Shown here piece after piece: positions 24,042 through 35,971 of a DNA stretch of 64,000 bases. The DNA is from Phlebotomus papatasi (taxonomy: Eukaryota > Arthropoda > Insecta > Diptera > Psychodidae). The translations under genes and the position numbers were made by a program. Under the pieces are notes generated by a model that saw only the letters and a program-made list of their open reading frames with translations, searched no databases and was not told the DNA's origin. Location of the stretch: positions 18,073,078 through 18,137,077 of the forward strand of contig NC_077224.1 in NCBI RefSeq assembly GCF_024763615.1. Direction: 5' to 3'. Each line of letters starts with the position of its first letter. Position 1 is the first letter of the stretch.

Positions 24042-24121
24042 TAATTCATTTTCATTGCTGAACACACATGCATATATAACCTCAAAATTACTTTAAATGT
24101 AACCGTCGAGCGGGCACTGTA

Positions 24122-24500
24122 AACAGGAATGGGAAACTGAGTATCCACCATGAGAAAAATATTAAAGAAAACTGAAAAATTGTTAAAGCAAAATAAAATT
24201 TAAAAAAATATTAATTTCCTAGAATAATAATTTTTATTTTGCGATTCTAATCAATTTTATATTTTAAAATAAATTATTTTGAATTTTTTTTATTTAAATA
24301 AATATGTGTAATTTTTGCAATATTCAATGGCACAGAAAAAAATCAGAATATTTCCTATTTCAATTTTACATATTTCCAGCACAAATTAAAAAAATCCAAT
24401 GCAGTTTAATTCAATTTCAATTATTTTTCGAGTGAATAGCCCCTCGGCAATTTTCAAATTCAGAGAAACCGTTGGCCGCCATGATGAATTTCTCTACGTA
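24122..24500. other. A/T-rich spacer before USP30 3' end
   Basis: Very A/T-rich, no gene and no clear repeat seen. Confidence 0.5.
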
Positions 24501-24523
24501 AATGTAAATTCTAAAATAAATTT

Positions 24524-24529
24524 TTTATT
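24524..24529 (-). terminator. Candidate poly(A) signal for USP30
   Basis: TTTATT on the plus strand, reading AATAAA on the minus strand, about 229 nt beyond the USP30 stop. Other A/T-rich hexamers lie nearby, so the choice is tentative. Confidence 0.45.
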
Positions 24530-24757
24530 CTTTCCAATTAAATGGCTACACATGACACAATTACATTGAGAATGCCATCTAAATGTTACCTCTAACTCCA
24601 ATCCTACGCAATTTATCTGAAGCCCATGCCGTTGTATCACTTCCTGTCCCTTCCGGGACGCTGCCGACATGCCGCTTCCTTCAAAACAAACAATTTAGTG
24701 TAGTTTTTTTTGTGTGAAAATGCAAAAATTTCTGAGAGGAAATGCCTTTTGAGAGAT

Positions 24758-27700
24758 CTAGTGACATGACTTTTGAGGTCCACGATCATAGAATAGCAAG
24801 TAAGCTGGAACACTGAGAACTTCATCGATGGACACCTCCCGGACCACCGTGTCCGACGTGAAGTACCATTTGTGGGCATTCCGGAGAGCTCCCCTTCTGT
24901 ACGTGACGTAGTGTCCACTGTTGGCCTCTCCCGAATGCACAACCACGGCCAGCAGCCTGTAGAGATTCCGCGGGAACATGGAGCCAAAGTTGTAGGGAGT
25001 GGAGGAGGCGGTGGGAGTATCTCCGCCGCCGGTGGGAAAGCTGCTGGAGAGGAGAGAAAGAGTGGAACCCCATGGAGTGCTCATTTGACTGCTCAATCCC
25101 GGCTGAACAAAACTGTACGGAGCCATTGAGAGACTTTCCGGAAAGTGTACGTAATCCTGCCTCTTGGACACCTGCCCACCCAACTGCAGCCACGTGCACC
25201 TGGAAATGTGGACACAGAGACAAGCCGGAAGCTTGGCAAAGGTCAGTGTCTTCGTGTGAACAGTCGTCTCGTTGCAGGATTCACAGGTGACGTCATTGAG
25301 AGTCTCCGGAGCTATAAATTCCGACAGAAGATGCCCCAGGCTCAGCCCAGGATTCCTCACTTCGGGCAGGGGCAGTGTGACACTGTCGAATTTATCATAC
25401 CTCACCACGGACTTGAAGCCACAGCCAGAGCAGGTCATCTGACTGCTCAGGGCTCCCCGGAAGGGATGTGGCACCTGAATGCTCGTCCTATCGCTCCACA
25501 CGGACACTCGACCCGGACCACGATTGAGACGGTCCAGAGAGCGATAGGACATTGAGATCCGTTTGCTGAGACTCCCACCTAGGGCACCCTCGTGGGCACT
25601 GCTGCCCACTCGAGTCATTCTGTAGTTCATTGATGGAGATGCCTGGAAGAGGCAAGAGACCCGAGTTAAAAAAAGGGGTGGCAAAGTGTCCAGGGCTTTG
25701 CGAAATGCTCGAACTCCTGACTTAGATGCTATATACATCAAAAGTACTTCCGCATTTACCGTTTACCGGTACTCAACCGATGCAAATCGATTCATAAAAT
25801 CACTCAATAGATCCTACAAAAAAGTTTAAAGAGTAATAAAAATTATATTTGAACAAAAATTACTTATCGGTAAATAACCGGTTCATGACCGATTCACAAC
25901 CGATTTGAACCGACTTATAAATCACTCAAAATATTTCCGAAAATCACCTCAGGAGTAGTTAAATTAAATTTCGTATAAAAATTATTTATCGGTTATGAAT
26001 CGGTTCATAACCGATTCAAAACCGATTGGAACCGGTTCAGTTTTATAGGAAATTCCAAGACCTTTCCAACGAGCCCAAGCATGACCCTATTCGCTTGATA
26101 AATGCGTTCTATAGAGACTTTTTAACATTTGACCTTGAAAAACCGTTATTATGGCGCTGGCACACATTTTCAATTGGATGAATTTCAATCGATTGAAATT
26201 TTACCTCTTACTCTTTCAAAGCGAAATAATATATATGTGTCTCTTTCTGTCAAATGAAAATTGAAATTGAAATTTCAATTTTAAATTTCATTTGACAGAA
26301 AGAGACACCCATATCTGATTTCAGTTTGAGAGAGTAAGAGATAAAATCTCAATCAGTTGAAATTCACTCAATTGAAAAGGTGTGCCAGCGCCATTAGGAA
26401 TGATTCAACGCTATTTTTGCCTAAGAACGATATGTCCGCCTGAGTAATCTCTAAAACATATCCAAAAATGAAAAGAATCGCACGACGCGTTTTCGAGCAA
26501 TCCTTAAAAAACATGGTTTTGGAGGGGAAGGGGGGAAATGAGGGGCATGTTAGAGATCCTTGGGCCGACTTATGGGGGGCCCTCTTAGGTCCCAAGTCGC
26601 TATCTCTTACCGTTTGGCCTCTAGAGCTGGCGACAGCCGGACGGACAGACGGACAAACAGCGTGACGACATTTCTCAGAAATCGTCTGAAACGCGAAGAT
26701 TTGTTGACAAAAGTGGTCTCCCCGGGGTGGAAAGTGGAAATTTTGGGGGGTGAAGAAAATGAGGCATTATATTATACTGCTCTCTCCGTGGATTTCGAGC
26801 ATTAAAACGATTTTTTAACTCTTTCTGATATATTTGAGGTTACAGCGCCTCTGGTGTTGATTTTGCAAACTTCACATGTTCTAGAAAATTGTAGGGCACT
26901 TCAAGACCTTTAACTTTCTCTTAGTAGGGAATCAAATCGGTTCAGTGGATTCTGAGCTACAGTGACCAAAGTACCAAAAAATTGAAAAATCGATTTTGCC
27001 TACATTTCAGGCGCAGAATACACTACCTTCGGGCTACTCAAGTTTCGAACGATTCATTTTTCGTCCAATGATTAAAATTTCCTGAAAAGAGCCACATGGA
27101 GTAAAATTAATTGTCCAAAGCTTGAGCTTGAGTCGTCCGAAGGTAGCGTACTTTCCCTCAAAAAGAAAATTAGAAGTGTTTATAAAAAAAAATAAATACA
27201 ACCAATTAGGGTATGTGTGCTAAATTTCGGCATAATTGCATGCAAGCGCCAACGTCTCAAGTTTGAAATGTAATATTAATTAATAGAAATTGATTTTTTT
27301 ATTCCTTCTACTTAAGGAGTGTTGCTTAGAACTTTGTAGACAGTTTATCGTCTATATTTACTCTAAAATCCTTCTTAATACATTTTAAAATGAATAAAAA
27401 TGTAGACATAGCTTTGGTGCCCTATTTCGGCCACCTTCATTCTCATAGTTTCTTGCCCTTCAGGAATTCTTTCAATATCTTTTTCACGTCATCTCGTTTG
27501 TCGGTGCTATATTATGTTATTCTTTTGCATTGTACAATCTCAAGAGTATCCAAAAACTAAAAATTCATTGAAATTCGAGGAACAAAAAAGGTGGCCGGAA
27601 TTGCAAGCTGGCCGGAATTTGGCACACTTACCCTAAAATCTTTCCATTAAACTTTGTTTTTTTTTTGAAGTATCAATGAGAAAACGATAAAAGATCGGGC

Positions 27701-30700
27701 CTTATGGTTTCTAAACACCCGCTAAACCCGATAAATCAGGGACATGACATTTCCTATGTTTCCCATATGTTTCTAGCGTGCCAAAAAAACTTTGGAATTT
27801 ATCAGCTGTTTTCTGTCATTGTGGAATGAATTACCCAAAAATACTAATACAAAACAAAAGCTAATTTAATAACTAATAGACAACCGAAAATCCCAGAATG
27901 GCAACCTACGTAGTTTTGGAGATATCTCGTGAAATGTGTACGAAAACAGGAAAAAATTTACACTAAAACCGATAGCATTTTTCAGAGCTAATGTCACTTC
28001 CCTGGGCTAAACGGTTAAACAGTTCGACAAGGGGTTCCTATGGAGCTTTATGAGGTCAAATTCGCATAATTGTAAGACGTGTGTCGGTTCCGCGGCTAAA
28101 GGCCCTGCCGTTATTTTGAATCCCTAAAGACTGATTGGGTACACAAGATGCCTTGTCCCTAGGGTTAGCCCTCTGAGTGGGAGGTGATGGGTGTGCATCT
28201 TTATCGTCCTACAGGGAGCTTGCCTTCCGATGTGCATAAGACTATGGGCAGGGAGCACTCATGCCTTTTTTGCAGTTCTCAGTTGTTCTTCAGCTGTGAG
28301 TACAAACGCACCCTTAACAAGAGAATCCTTGTTGGGCCACCACCACCAGTCGCGCTGCTGTGCCCGATTTCCAAAACCTCGGTTATATTAATCTCACATA
28401 ATGGATTATCAAATCCTAATATCTTGAATTCTATTTAAGCGATGGAACAGGACTTCAAAAATCTGGACAAAAATTATCTTTCCAGTGCGTCCATTGTCGT
28501 CTTACTAACCTTAAAAAATGTGAACAAAAGTTCTTTCTCATTTCCCAGTCAGATATTTGACACAATTACGCTTTATTCTGTCTTTTCTAAACTTAATATT
28601 AACTACTGAAATTTTTTTGTGCACCTCCAAGGTAAGCCACGCCTTTGAATATTTTAGGCCACGCCCACTCTGCAATATTATTTCAAGATTGCCATTTCTT
28701 ATGGATGTTACGTATCAGGAAATCAGGATAGTAATGAGATTGAAGACTGCAATACATTTTAAAACAGGACACTGTCCTCTAGTTCTTAAACTATCGGTAC
28801 GATGAGTCACATTTATTGAAAAATATAGAAAATATTAGTCATTATGAAGCTTGGGACCATGTAAAGCATGTCCCCTTTCCCTTACATTTAAATTCATTTA
28901 AATTTTTTTTCTTAATTTTGAGAACAAGACCAAAATGTCAGGTTACCAAATTAATTACAAAATAGCCTTCTTCTTCTTGTGCAATATTTTTGGAACTTAT
29001 CTTATGCCCTAGACAGACTTACGGCTTAAGCCAAAAGATGGCTTAGTGGAAAACTGAGGGGAATGTTGTCCAATCATTATTAGGGGAGATTCTTAACAAT
29101 CTCACCTACTATAATCCCAACAGAATTTCATGTCCTCCGATCGGGCTCAAACTATGCCAAAACGTGTTTAAATTTAAATGTAAATTTAAATTTGTTTCAC
29201 GAATATATGGGTGGCTAAGTTACGTTCCCGGCCGGCCGGCCGGCCGCTCTTTGGAGGTCAATAGCTCCCGAATTAAGAAAGATATCGACTTACGGTTTTT
29301 GGCAGAGATTATTTATCGGGTAGAATTGCAACTTTTCTCAATAGCTCCGCCCCTATGCCGTAGGTCCACTTCAAATTTTAGTATGTGTCAGCTGGGCCTA
29401 AGAACATTCGATCAATACCAAATTTAAGGTCCCCTGACACCTCGAACCCGAGCTATAAGGGTCCAAAAAAAATTCTTAAAATTGTAGTCGCCAACACAGT
29501 AAAGTTAGGGTTGATCTCTGCAACCTCACTGTGGCAATGTCCGTATTCAAACCATAACGGTTCCGTCTAGCCAATCCATTGAGTTTGTGAAGGTAACAGG
29601 TAGCGACATGAGTGGTGTAGCTACTGTGTCACAAGGAGTTCACATCGAGGACCACGAGTTCTCGGTCTAAAAGGGGAACGTTCGCGGTTTCGGGAGTCAG
29701 TGGAGCGCTTCAAAATGGTTATAACTCCGGTTCTAATTGTCAAAATTTAAAAAGTGAGGGAATTTTGGAAAACTCTCATGAAATGCCACTTCCCTTTTTA
29801 ACATGGGAAGTTCGTAAAACCACCACTAGGGGGGTTATTATTTAAAAGAAAATTTTTCAATTTTCTAATTTAAATAACTCAAAAACCCCATTGTGCATCG
29901 GGATCAAATTATAGTATGTTGTAGCTGCAGATTATACCTACCAAACAAAAAATACTTAAAGTCGATCGATAATCTCTGACCCAAGCTGTAACGAGTCAAA
30001 GTTTGAAAATTGACCGGCCTCTATCTCCGGTTTTAATTAACATTTTGACCTAAATTTTGGTATGTGTGTTCGTCTCGATGAGCACTTTCGGATGGAAGTT
30101 CAATAAGTCGCCACAGGTGGCTCTGCGATTGGGTCAAAATTTAAACACTTTTTTCTCAAAAACGCCATTGGTAATTTTGATCAAGGTTTAGAGTATTGTA
30201 GCCTAGGCTATCAAGTTTACAAAAAGTGGCGTAGGTTCGCTGTGGTTATAATAGAACCAGAGATATGAGGGGTCAAAATTCACGAAATTCATGCCGCCAT
30301 ATCTCCGGTTCTATTTGACCGAATTTGATGAGTTAGAGCACAAATTAAAGGTCTCGCCAAGCGCTACAACTTTCTAAAACATTTGAACTTCGTACGACCA
30401 ACGTGAGGGGCGTTACAGTTGAAAAATCAATTTTCATATTACATGAACTCAATTATTTCAACTCCTGTACAACCGATTTTGATGATTACAGTGAAAGCAA
30501 TTAGACGAAAGTTCCATCTAAACCGTATTGTGCAAATTTTCTTATCTGGTGTAATGTTTCCGGAGAAAATGATGCGTACATAGGGTAAATGTCCTAATTC
30601 AAAACCATTTCCAGACGCTTTAACTTTGACAGAAGATTCAACACTTTAAGTTCAATTTTATTCTGAAGAGATTACATAAATTTACTCCTTGACTCTTCTA

Positions 30701-33060
30701 GAATGTTATTGTTTAGTGAAAATTCTTTAGATATAATTTGAAAACTTCTTAAATACAAGAAAAATACGCCAGCGTAAAATGCTGCTATTGGATACAAATT
30801 AATCCAAATGGAGACAAGGGAAAGTTTCTAATTGGAGACAAACAGTCACCTCATTGTATTTTTAATTGGAAAACATAGTTGATCGATGAAAAATTCGATA
30901 GTAAAAAGGTACACTTTTAATTTTTCTGAGAACTTAACAAATTAAAATTTGTGAATATGAATGGATTTTCGCTTTATTTGGAGCAAAATTAACTAAATAA
31001 TGAAACTGTGGTATAGAAAATATATAACTATAATAATTTAGTACTGTATTTATCATGAAAACAATGACGTTTCCATTTGGAGTAGCGAAAAATTTCCATT
31101 TGGAGCAGGTTTTGAATTAGCTTAATTTACCCTAAGTGTCAAAATTTTGTACGAAGCTGAGCGAACCGGGTCAGCTTTCTAAAAACCAACACTAAATTTT
31201 AAATTTCCTCTAGATGTTAATCTAAGAATTTCCAGGAATTTTGTGACGTGAAATAAAGAACCTAACAAGTAAGAGATTTTTTAACATTGTGGTACAATTG
31301 ATCCGGTTTGTGTGGCATTCAGTAAAAAATATTAAATCTTGGACATAATTTTCCGTACGAAGCTGCACAAGTCTCTACAATATTTAGTGGTTCGACGGGT
31401 AGATTGCAACAGGCTCACGAATTTTAGTTCCCCGTAAAGTGTTTTTCATTTTTATTGCAAGTTTTACAGAAGGCGTGGTCAATTTTTCTTTTGATGTCAT
31501 TTTTATAGAAAACTTAAATTAGCTCTGAAGAGGGCGTTGCTTATAATATTTATGGGCGGAGTTTACTTAAAGAGTCAAGGAGTAAGCAGATATCCCGTTC
31601 CCGATTTTAATCCATCGCTGAAATTCTTTTTAGTAAAATAACTTTTTTTTAAAATATTTTTCAAAATAAAAAACTCTGAATTTTTTTTTTTAATATAAAA
31701 AACGAAATACAAAAATCGTTCTTCCGTTTGATCTTTCAATTTTCTAATTGTTGCTTCACTGAGAAAAAAAGAGGGTGCGATTAACTTCTTTTCCTCAGAA
31801 CTTTAACACGTTTTAGGTGTAAAAATATATCAACATTTTTAATGTTAATTTTACACATTTTTAAGGGTAAAATTAACATGAAAAGAGTAACTTTAACCCA
31901 TAATACACTTAAAAAGGGTAATATTTACACCGATTTCGGATCAATAATGCAGGGTAAAATTAACATTTCCGGAGTTTCCGGAATGTTATTTTAGCTTTTT
32001 CGGATTTCTCTCAGTGTTGTTCCAATTAAGAATCTTGCTTCCGGAAGCTTTTTAAAGTAATTTAAGTTTTCTGGTTGGAAACGTACACCACCTACACTTA
32101 ACCGTTCTACCTTGAATTTTCTGAATAAACAAACTCTTCAGCCCAATTATCCCAAAAATTATTAACCATGATATTGAAAAAGCCCGGAAGCTAATTGTTT
32201 TCCAATTGGCTGGGCAGCAAATGAAGCAAAAATTCGCGATCTTGAGGAGTTTCTCTGCAGATTTCAGCAGAAAATGGAGAAAATGCCTGAAAATCAGAGA
32301 GAAAAAGGGATGTCACTCACCAGCTGCTCGTCCAGGAGGGATGTGTCGGCAGAGTCATCGATGTCTGTGCAAGTGGAATGTGGGGAATCGGGAGTATGGG
32401 CTTCAGAGCGAGTATGGCGCATGAGATTGGCCATCTCGTTGTATTCGGGATTGTCAAAGTCAGACAGCATGGCACTGGAAGGTCTGGCCTGGGGGATGTC
32501 CACATGGAGCTGCTGACCCAGAGCATCAGACAGACAACCAACTTTCTTTGGCTTCACCATTTCCTCCTCCAGGGATGACAGCATCACATGCAGCAGCTCA
32601 TGCACATCATGCTCATCCGGAGGAATCACCCAGCCCAGAGCCGTGAGGGCTCTAATGACAGATCCCGGAGAATGGGGATCGCCCCTGAGAGAGGGATGGG
32701 TACCATTGATCACCTCCAGGGTGCTCAAGAGACTAGATACCAGGCTCTTCTTGTCGTTGGCATTGGACAGTTGGAGCCAGCCGATGAATTGGGGACAGGC
32801 GGAAAGGGCCTGCAGCAGGGCATTGAGGAAGCACGTCCTGCCAAAGTTATGCAGACCGGCTATTTGACCTCGACGCTGGCGCAGGCGTGATGCTCCTGTG
32901 GCCCAATTTTGCCAAGAAAGAAAAACACCCCCATTAGTAGCCTCCCCCCAAATGACAGTGGAAGTTTCCAGCGCTCACCTGAGGGGCCCCAAAACACAAA
33001 TGCACCCACAACAACGGCTGCTGTGACGCCAGCCGCCATCAGGAATTTATCCCCTTCCAT
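24758..33060 (-). CDS. USP30: USP30, mitochondrial outer-membrane deubiquitinase
   Basis: Exons in transcript order: 33060-32979, 32895-32321, 25642-24758; 1542 nt, 513 aa (human USP30 is 517 aa), phases consistent. Residues about 7-24 form one membrane anchor, followed by a basic RLRQRRGQ stretch as in USP30. The Cys box is LHNFGRTCFLNALLQ, with nucleophile Cys49 and the upstream oxyanion Asn44. The His box is NSGHYVTYRR with His463. The third position reads SD: Ser482 aligns with the Ser used in the unusual Cys-His-Ser triad of USP30. Two CxxC pairs (290/293, 339/342) suit the fingers subdomain. Family role: removes ubiquitin from mitochondrial proteins and opposes PINK1-Parkin mitophagy. 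GRTC replaces the usual GNTC. Intron 2 (25643-32320) is full of MITEs. The divergent neighbour CAND1 also belongs to ubiquitin biology, but that is probably coincidence. Confidence 0.95.
26151..26394. mobile_element. MITE with ATGGCGCTGGCACAC ends
   Basis: Near-perfect inverted ends ATGGCGCTGGCACAC and GTGTGCCAGCGCCAT with subterminal CAATTG, 244 bp. The interior is also palindromic (AGAGACAC / GTGTCTCT). In USP30 intron 2. Confidence 0.92.
26400..27200. other. USP30 intron 2 stretch, unclassified
   Basis: Contains GGACGGACAGACGGAC (about 26637-26653) within GC-richer sequence, the kind of motif often seen in old insect interspersed repeats. Overlapping plus-strand frames (26468-26805) have no domain. 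No gene called. Confidence 0.4.
27206..27636. mobile_element. MITE with TTAGGGTA..GTGTGC ends
   Basis: Inverted ends TTAGGGTATGTGTGCTAAAT and ATTTGGCACACTTACCCTAA, about 431 bp; subterminal GGCCGGAAT / TTTCGGCC are also inverted. No coding capacity. Confidence 0.85.
27738..28014. mobile_element. MITE, CAGGGaAATGACATT-end family, copy 2
   Basis: Ends CAGGGACATGACATT and AATGTCACTTCCCTG. Same strand as and about 85-90% similar by eye to 4733-4999. Confidence 0.88.
28020..30580. repeat. USP30 intron 2: degenerate 'CTCCGGTTCTAATT' repeat region
   Basis: No gene supported. From about 29690 to 30560 phrases such as CTCCGGTTCTAATTGTCAAA recur (29720, 30030, 30304) with AGTTAGAGC-type spacers, and related sequence (AATTAGAACCGGAGCTATGG) is found at about 54900 near gene 5. 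A (GGCC)n run of about 20 nt sits at 29229-29247. CACGCCC-type motifs occur at about 28637 and 28659. Confidence 0.5.
30581..31134. mobile_element. MITE, TAGGGTAAATGTCCTAATTC-end family, copy 1
   Basis: Ends TAGGGTAAATGTCCTAATTC and GAATTAGCTTAATTTACCCTA, 554 bp, directly homologous over its whole length to 43712-44230 in CAND1 intron 3 (same orientation; the second copy has a ~40-bp internal deletion). No coding capacity. Confidence 0.9.
31757..32016. mobile_element. MITE, CACTGAGA-end family, copy 1
   Basis: Ends CACTGAGAAAAAAA and TTTCTCTCAGTG; repeated internal GGGTAAAATTAACAT units. The reverse complement is at 54043-54295. Lies about 300 nt from the USP30 exon 2 donor (32320). Confidence 0.88.
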
Positions 33061-33340
33061 TTTTCACACCCCAAACACTCACAAAATCAACTTTTCCAGC
33101 TCTTTTTCTACTTTTTCACGCACTTTTCACATTTTCCGTCTTTTTTCTTCGCATTGCCTTTGACAGTTTGTGACATATCCCGGTGGGCAACCCATATGCC
33201 TTACACAGCTTATACACAAAGTGCTTACTCAGATATGACATGAAAGCGAATCGTTATCTGAAGCAAGTCGTTTGAATACCTTGCCTTATCTGCATTTATC
33301 CGATTTTCGAACTTCAATGCGTTTGAATCGTTTGAATATA
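33061..33340. promoter_or_regulatory. USP30 upstream flank / part of divergent USP30-CAND1 spacer
   Basis: The ~150 bases just upstream of the USP30 ATG are pyrimidine-rich on the plus strand and presumably hold the 5' UTR and promoter. No defined element was recognised. Confidence 0.35.
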
Positions 33341-33979
33341 CAGTGCCCGCTTTGTAATCCGGATAATTGGAAGACAATATGACAGATGTCCGCTTCGTAA
33401 TTCGGATGGATTTTTTGAATTTGTTCAACGTCTCGCAAATGTCATACAAGTTTTTTTTTGTAGAATTAGAATAAAAGTTTTAAAAAAGATTAAAAAGACA
33501 TACAGTAGACTCTCGCAAATTCGGCTCTTTTAAAATCGGGCTACTTTTTAATTCGGGCAGCGGTTACATTTGAAAAAAGTTTGTTGTCATTTTTCAAGTT
33601 TGATAATGATTATCAAATGAATCAAATATGCTCAAATTTGGCATGGTTTGTCTTAGTTTTGATGTGATTTTGCATTATTGAGGGATTTTCATGCATTTAC
33701 GTTATATATCAGTGTGTAAACTCAATATCTGTATGCACATGTCGCCCGAATTTCTGTCTAATTTGGCTGACATTTCGGTCCTATATGCCCGAATTTGAGA
33801 GAGTCTACTGTAATTAGAGAATTCTATGCTATTATACTTCATTTATTAAACAAAAACATCACAGTATAATTCATTTTCATTGCTGGATATACATGCATAC
33901 ATGACCTCAAAATTATTTTAAATGTAACCGTCGATAATTCGTCCAGATTACGGCGATCCGGATTAGAAAGCGGGCACTG
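33341..33979. mobile_element. CAGTGCCCGCTTTGT-end element, sister copy, itself interrupted
   Basis: Ends CAGTGCCCGCTTTGTAAT and ATTAGAAAGCGGGCACTG. It contains a pogo-like MITE at 33503-33810. The flanking halves match the outer parts of 22315-24121, which lets the insertions there be dated as later. Confidence 0.9.
33503..33810. mobile_element. pogo-like MITE (long type) nested in 33341-33979
   Basis: Ends CAGTAGACTCTCGCAAATTC and GAATTTGAGAGAGTCTACTG, with TA on each side. Closely related to the reverse complement of 35250-35589 and to the solo end at about 5088-5131. Confidence 0.9.
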
Positions 33980-33984
33980 TACGT

Positions 33985-35245
33985 ACATGTGATCTGTGTT
34001 CAGTGCCGCTGTACTGCTGATGATTGAAACTCTGATTGCTAACCTGATTTATTTTAAAAAAAATGGAAACCTATTAAATAACTTTTAATATCCCACTTCA
34101 AACATAGTTTACCAAGATGTGACCCCCAAAACATAAATTTGCAATTTGAATGACATGTCTTCTTATTTATTAAAATTTTGCTACTGGTTGCATGCTTTTT
34201 TTTCCGGTACCGTTTTCACTATTTCTGGGTGACCAATAATTATTTATGAGAAATTCGTAAATGACCTTCATAAATCAACTTTTTTTTAAATTATAAAAGA
34301 AAGAATAAAAAAATATTTTTTTTATTTTCCTCCTTAATTTAATCCCCAAATCCGTGAAATCGAGCTTGTATAAAAAAAATATTGTAAATATTAGAAAAAT
34401 TGGACTTGCATTAATAAATCATTGGAACCAACGTCCTAAAAATATTTTAATATAAATTTTATTGCGGGATTCATTATGAAGTTTCTGATATTCAAACCTT
34501 AATATTTATCATTTTAATAATTTTCAAGAGAAAAATTGCACTAATTATTTTTAATGTATTAAATAAACTGCAAGCGCTTAAGGAACGAGACTTTACTGTC
34601 CTGTTAAATAAGGACATAGAAAATATATTGAGATCAGTCTCGTCTCTTTGGTCCTTGTGGTAAAAGAAATAACATATTTCATCCCTGCATAGTGCAATCA
34701 ATCAGCAATGTCTCAAAGATCTATTCTAATAGAAGACTTTCACAGAATTTGAAACAACAGAATTCAACAAAATTTGCTTCAATATGGACATAAAATTTTC
34801 TAATGTGAACAAGCTATAAATTGAAAATTGGATGGAGCCGTCACTGGACGTTATACACTAATAGACAGCTTGCAGACATCTTAAATTTCTACTTAAAGCA
34901 GATCTCAAAAAGTCATAGGACCATTATTTTATGGTGTAGTTTGTAGTTAACAATTTTGTGAATTGTTAATTTTAGAAAACTATTTTAGGTTAAAATTAAA
35001 ATTAAAAAAAAAAACTGCCAGCTATTCACAAGTGTGTTTAACGTCTATAAATGATGACTCCACGTTAATAACCATTTTCACTACACTCACTCAGTCCCGG
35101 CATTATGTACTTCGGGATTATGCACCTTACGAGATTATGCCCATACAATTATGAAAGTTTGCCTACTTTTGGGAGTCAATTTATGAAATCATTTATAAAA
35201 TACTCCTGATTGTATACTATGTTGTGACGCAGGAAATTTGAAGAC
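33985..35245. other. USP30-CAND1 spacer, A/T-rich, no gene
   Basis: Nothing recognised apart from A/T homopolymer runs. Confidence 0.5.
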
Positions 35246-35249
35246 ACTA

Positions 35250-35589
35250 CAGTAGACTCTCTCAAATTCGGACATATGGGACCGAAATGTCAGCCGAATT
35301 AGAGAGAAATTCGGGCGACAAACTTTATGAAATGCAACGATTTTTTATTCATGTGTATACAGATATTGAATTTACACACTCATATATAACGTAAATTGCA
35401 TGAAAATCCCTTAATAATGTAAAATCACATCAAAACTAAGACAAACCATGCCAAGTTTGAGCATATTTGATTCATTTGATAATCATAATCAAACTTGAAA
35501 AATGACAACAAACTTTTTTCAAATTTAACTGCTACTCGAATTAAAAAGTAGCCCGATCTTAAAAGAGCAGAATTAGCGAGAGTCTACTG
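35250..35589. mobile_element. pogo-like MITE (long type), reverse copy
   Basis: Ends CAGTAGACTCTCTCAAATTC and AATTAGCGAGAGTCTACTG. Mirror of 33503-33810. Confidence 0.9.
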
Positions 35590-35609
35590 TATGCTTATTT
35601 TTCATTATA

Positions 35610-35803
35610 CAGTATACTCTCGCTCAATCGGCTCTTTTTCACGTTCCATTTTGAAGCATATTTGTTCAAATTCGCTGTAGTTGTCTTATTTTATCGTGAT
35701 TCTTTATAATTGAGCTGTTTTTGTGAAATTTACAATGACTTTGACGCCCAAATCAATCGATAATTTGGATGACATTTTGCTCCAAATGCCCGATTAAGCT
35801 GTA
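35610..35803. mobile_element. pogo-like MITE (short type), right end lost
   Basis: Left end CAGTATACTCTCGCTCAATC and a body parallel to 16944-17162. It stops at GCCCGATTAAGCTG without the GAGAGTCTACTG terminus, so it is truncated. Confidence 0.8.
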
Positions 35804-35971
35804 AAACTTTAATTTCTTTTATTAAGGTAAAATGTTTAAATATTCTAATAATTTGTTGAAGAACTCTGGTTAAAAAGTACTGTTTGTTGACGAATTTGCT
35901 TTGACTACTTTTACTCCGCGCGAAATTCGTTCTACGGCCGATTCATTCAAAAGAGGTAGCCTGCGGGTAGT

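Larger units (their letters stand above)
22315..24121. mobile_element. Nested host element, CAGTGCCCGCTTTGT ends (contains four other insertions)
   Basis: Outer ends TACAGTGCCCGCTTTG and GAGCGGGCACTGTA. The same element, lacking these insertions, occurs at 33341-33979; comparison shows that the copy here was interrupted by 22358-22985, 23014-23333 and 23411-24041, and that the last of these holds a further insertion at 23524-23829. Shared remnants of the host include AGAGAATTCTAT, CTTCATTTATTAAAC and TTCATTTTCATTGCTG. Confidence 0.88.

Noticed and set aside
29164..29570. Plus-strand frames around the (GGCC)n run in USP30 intron 2
   Set aside because: Short, no homology, opposite strand to USP30 and within degenerate repeats.
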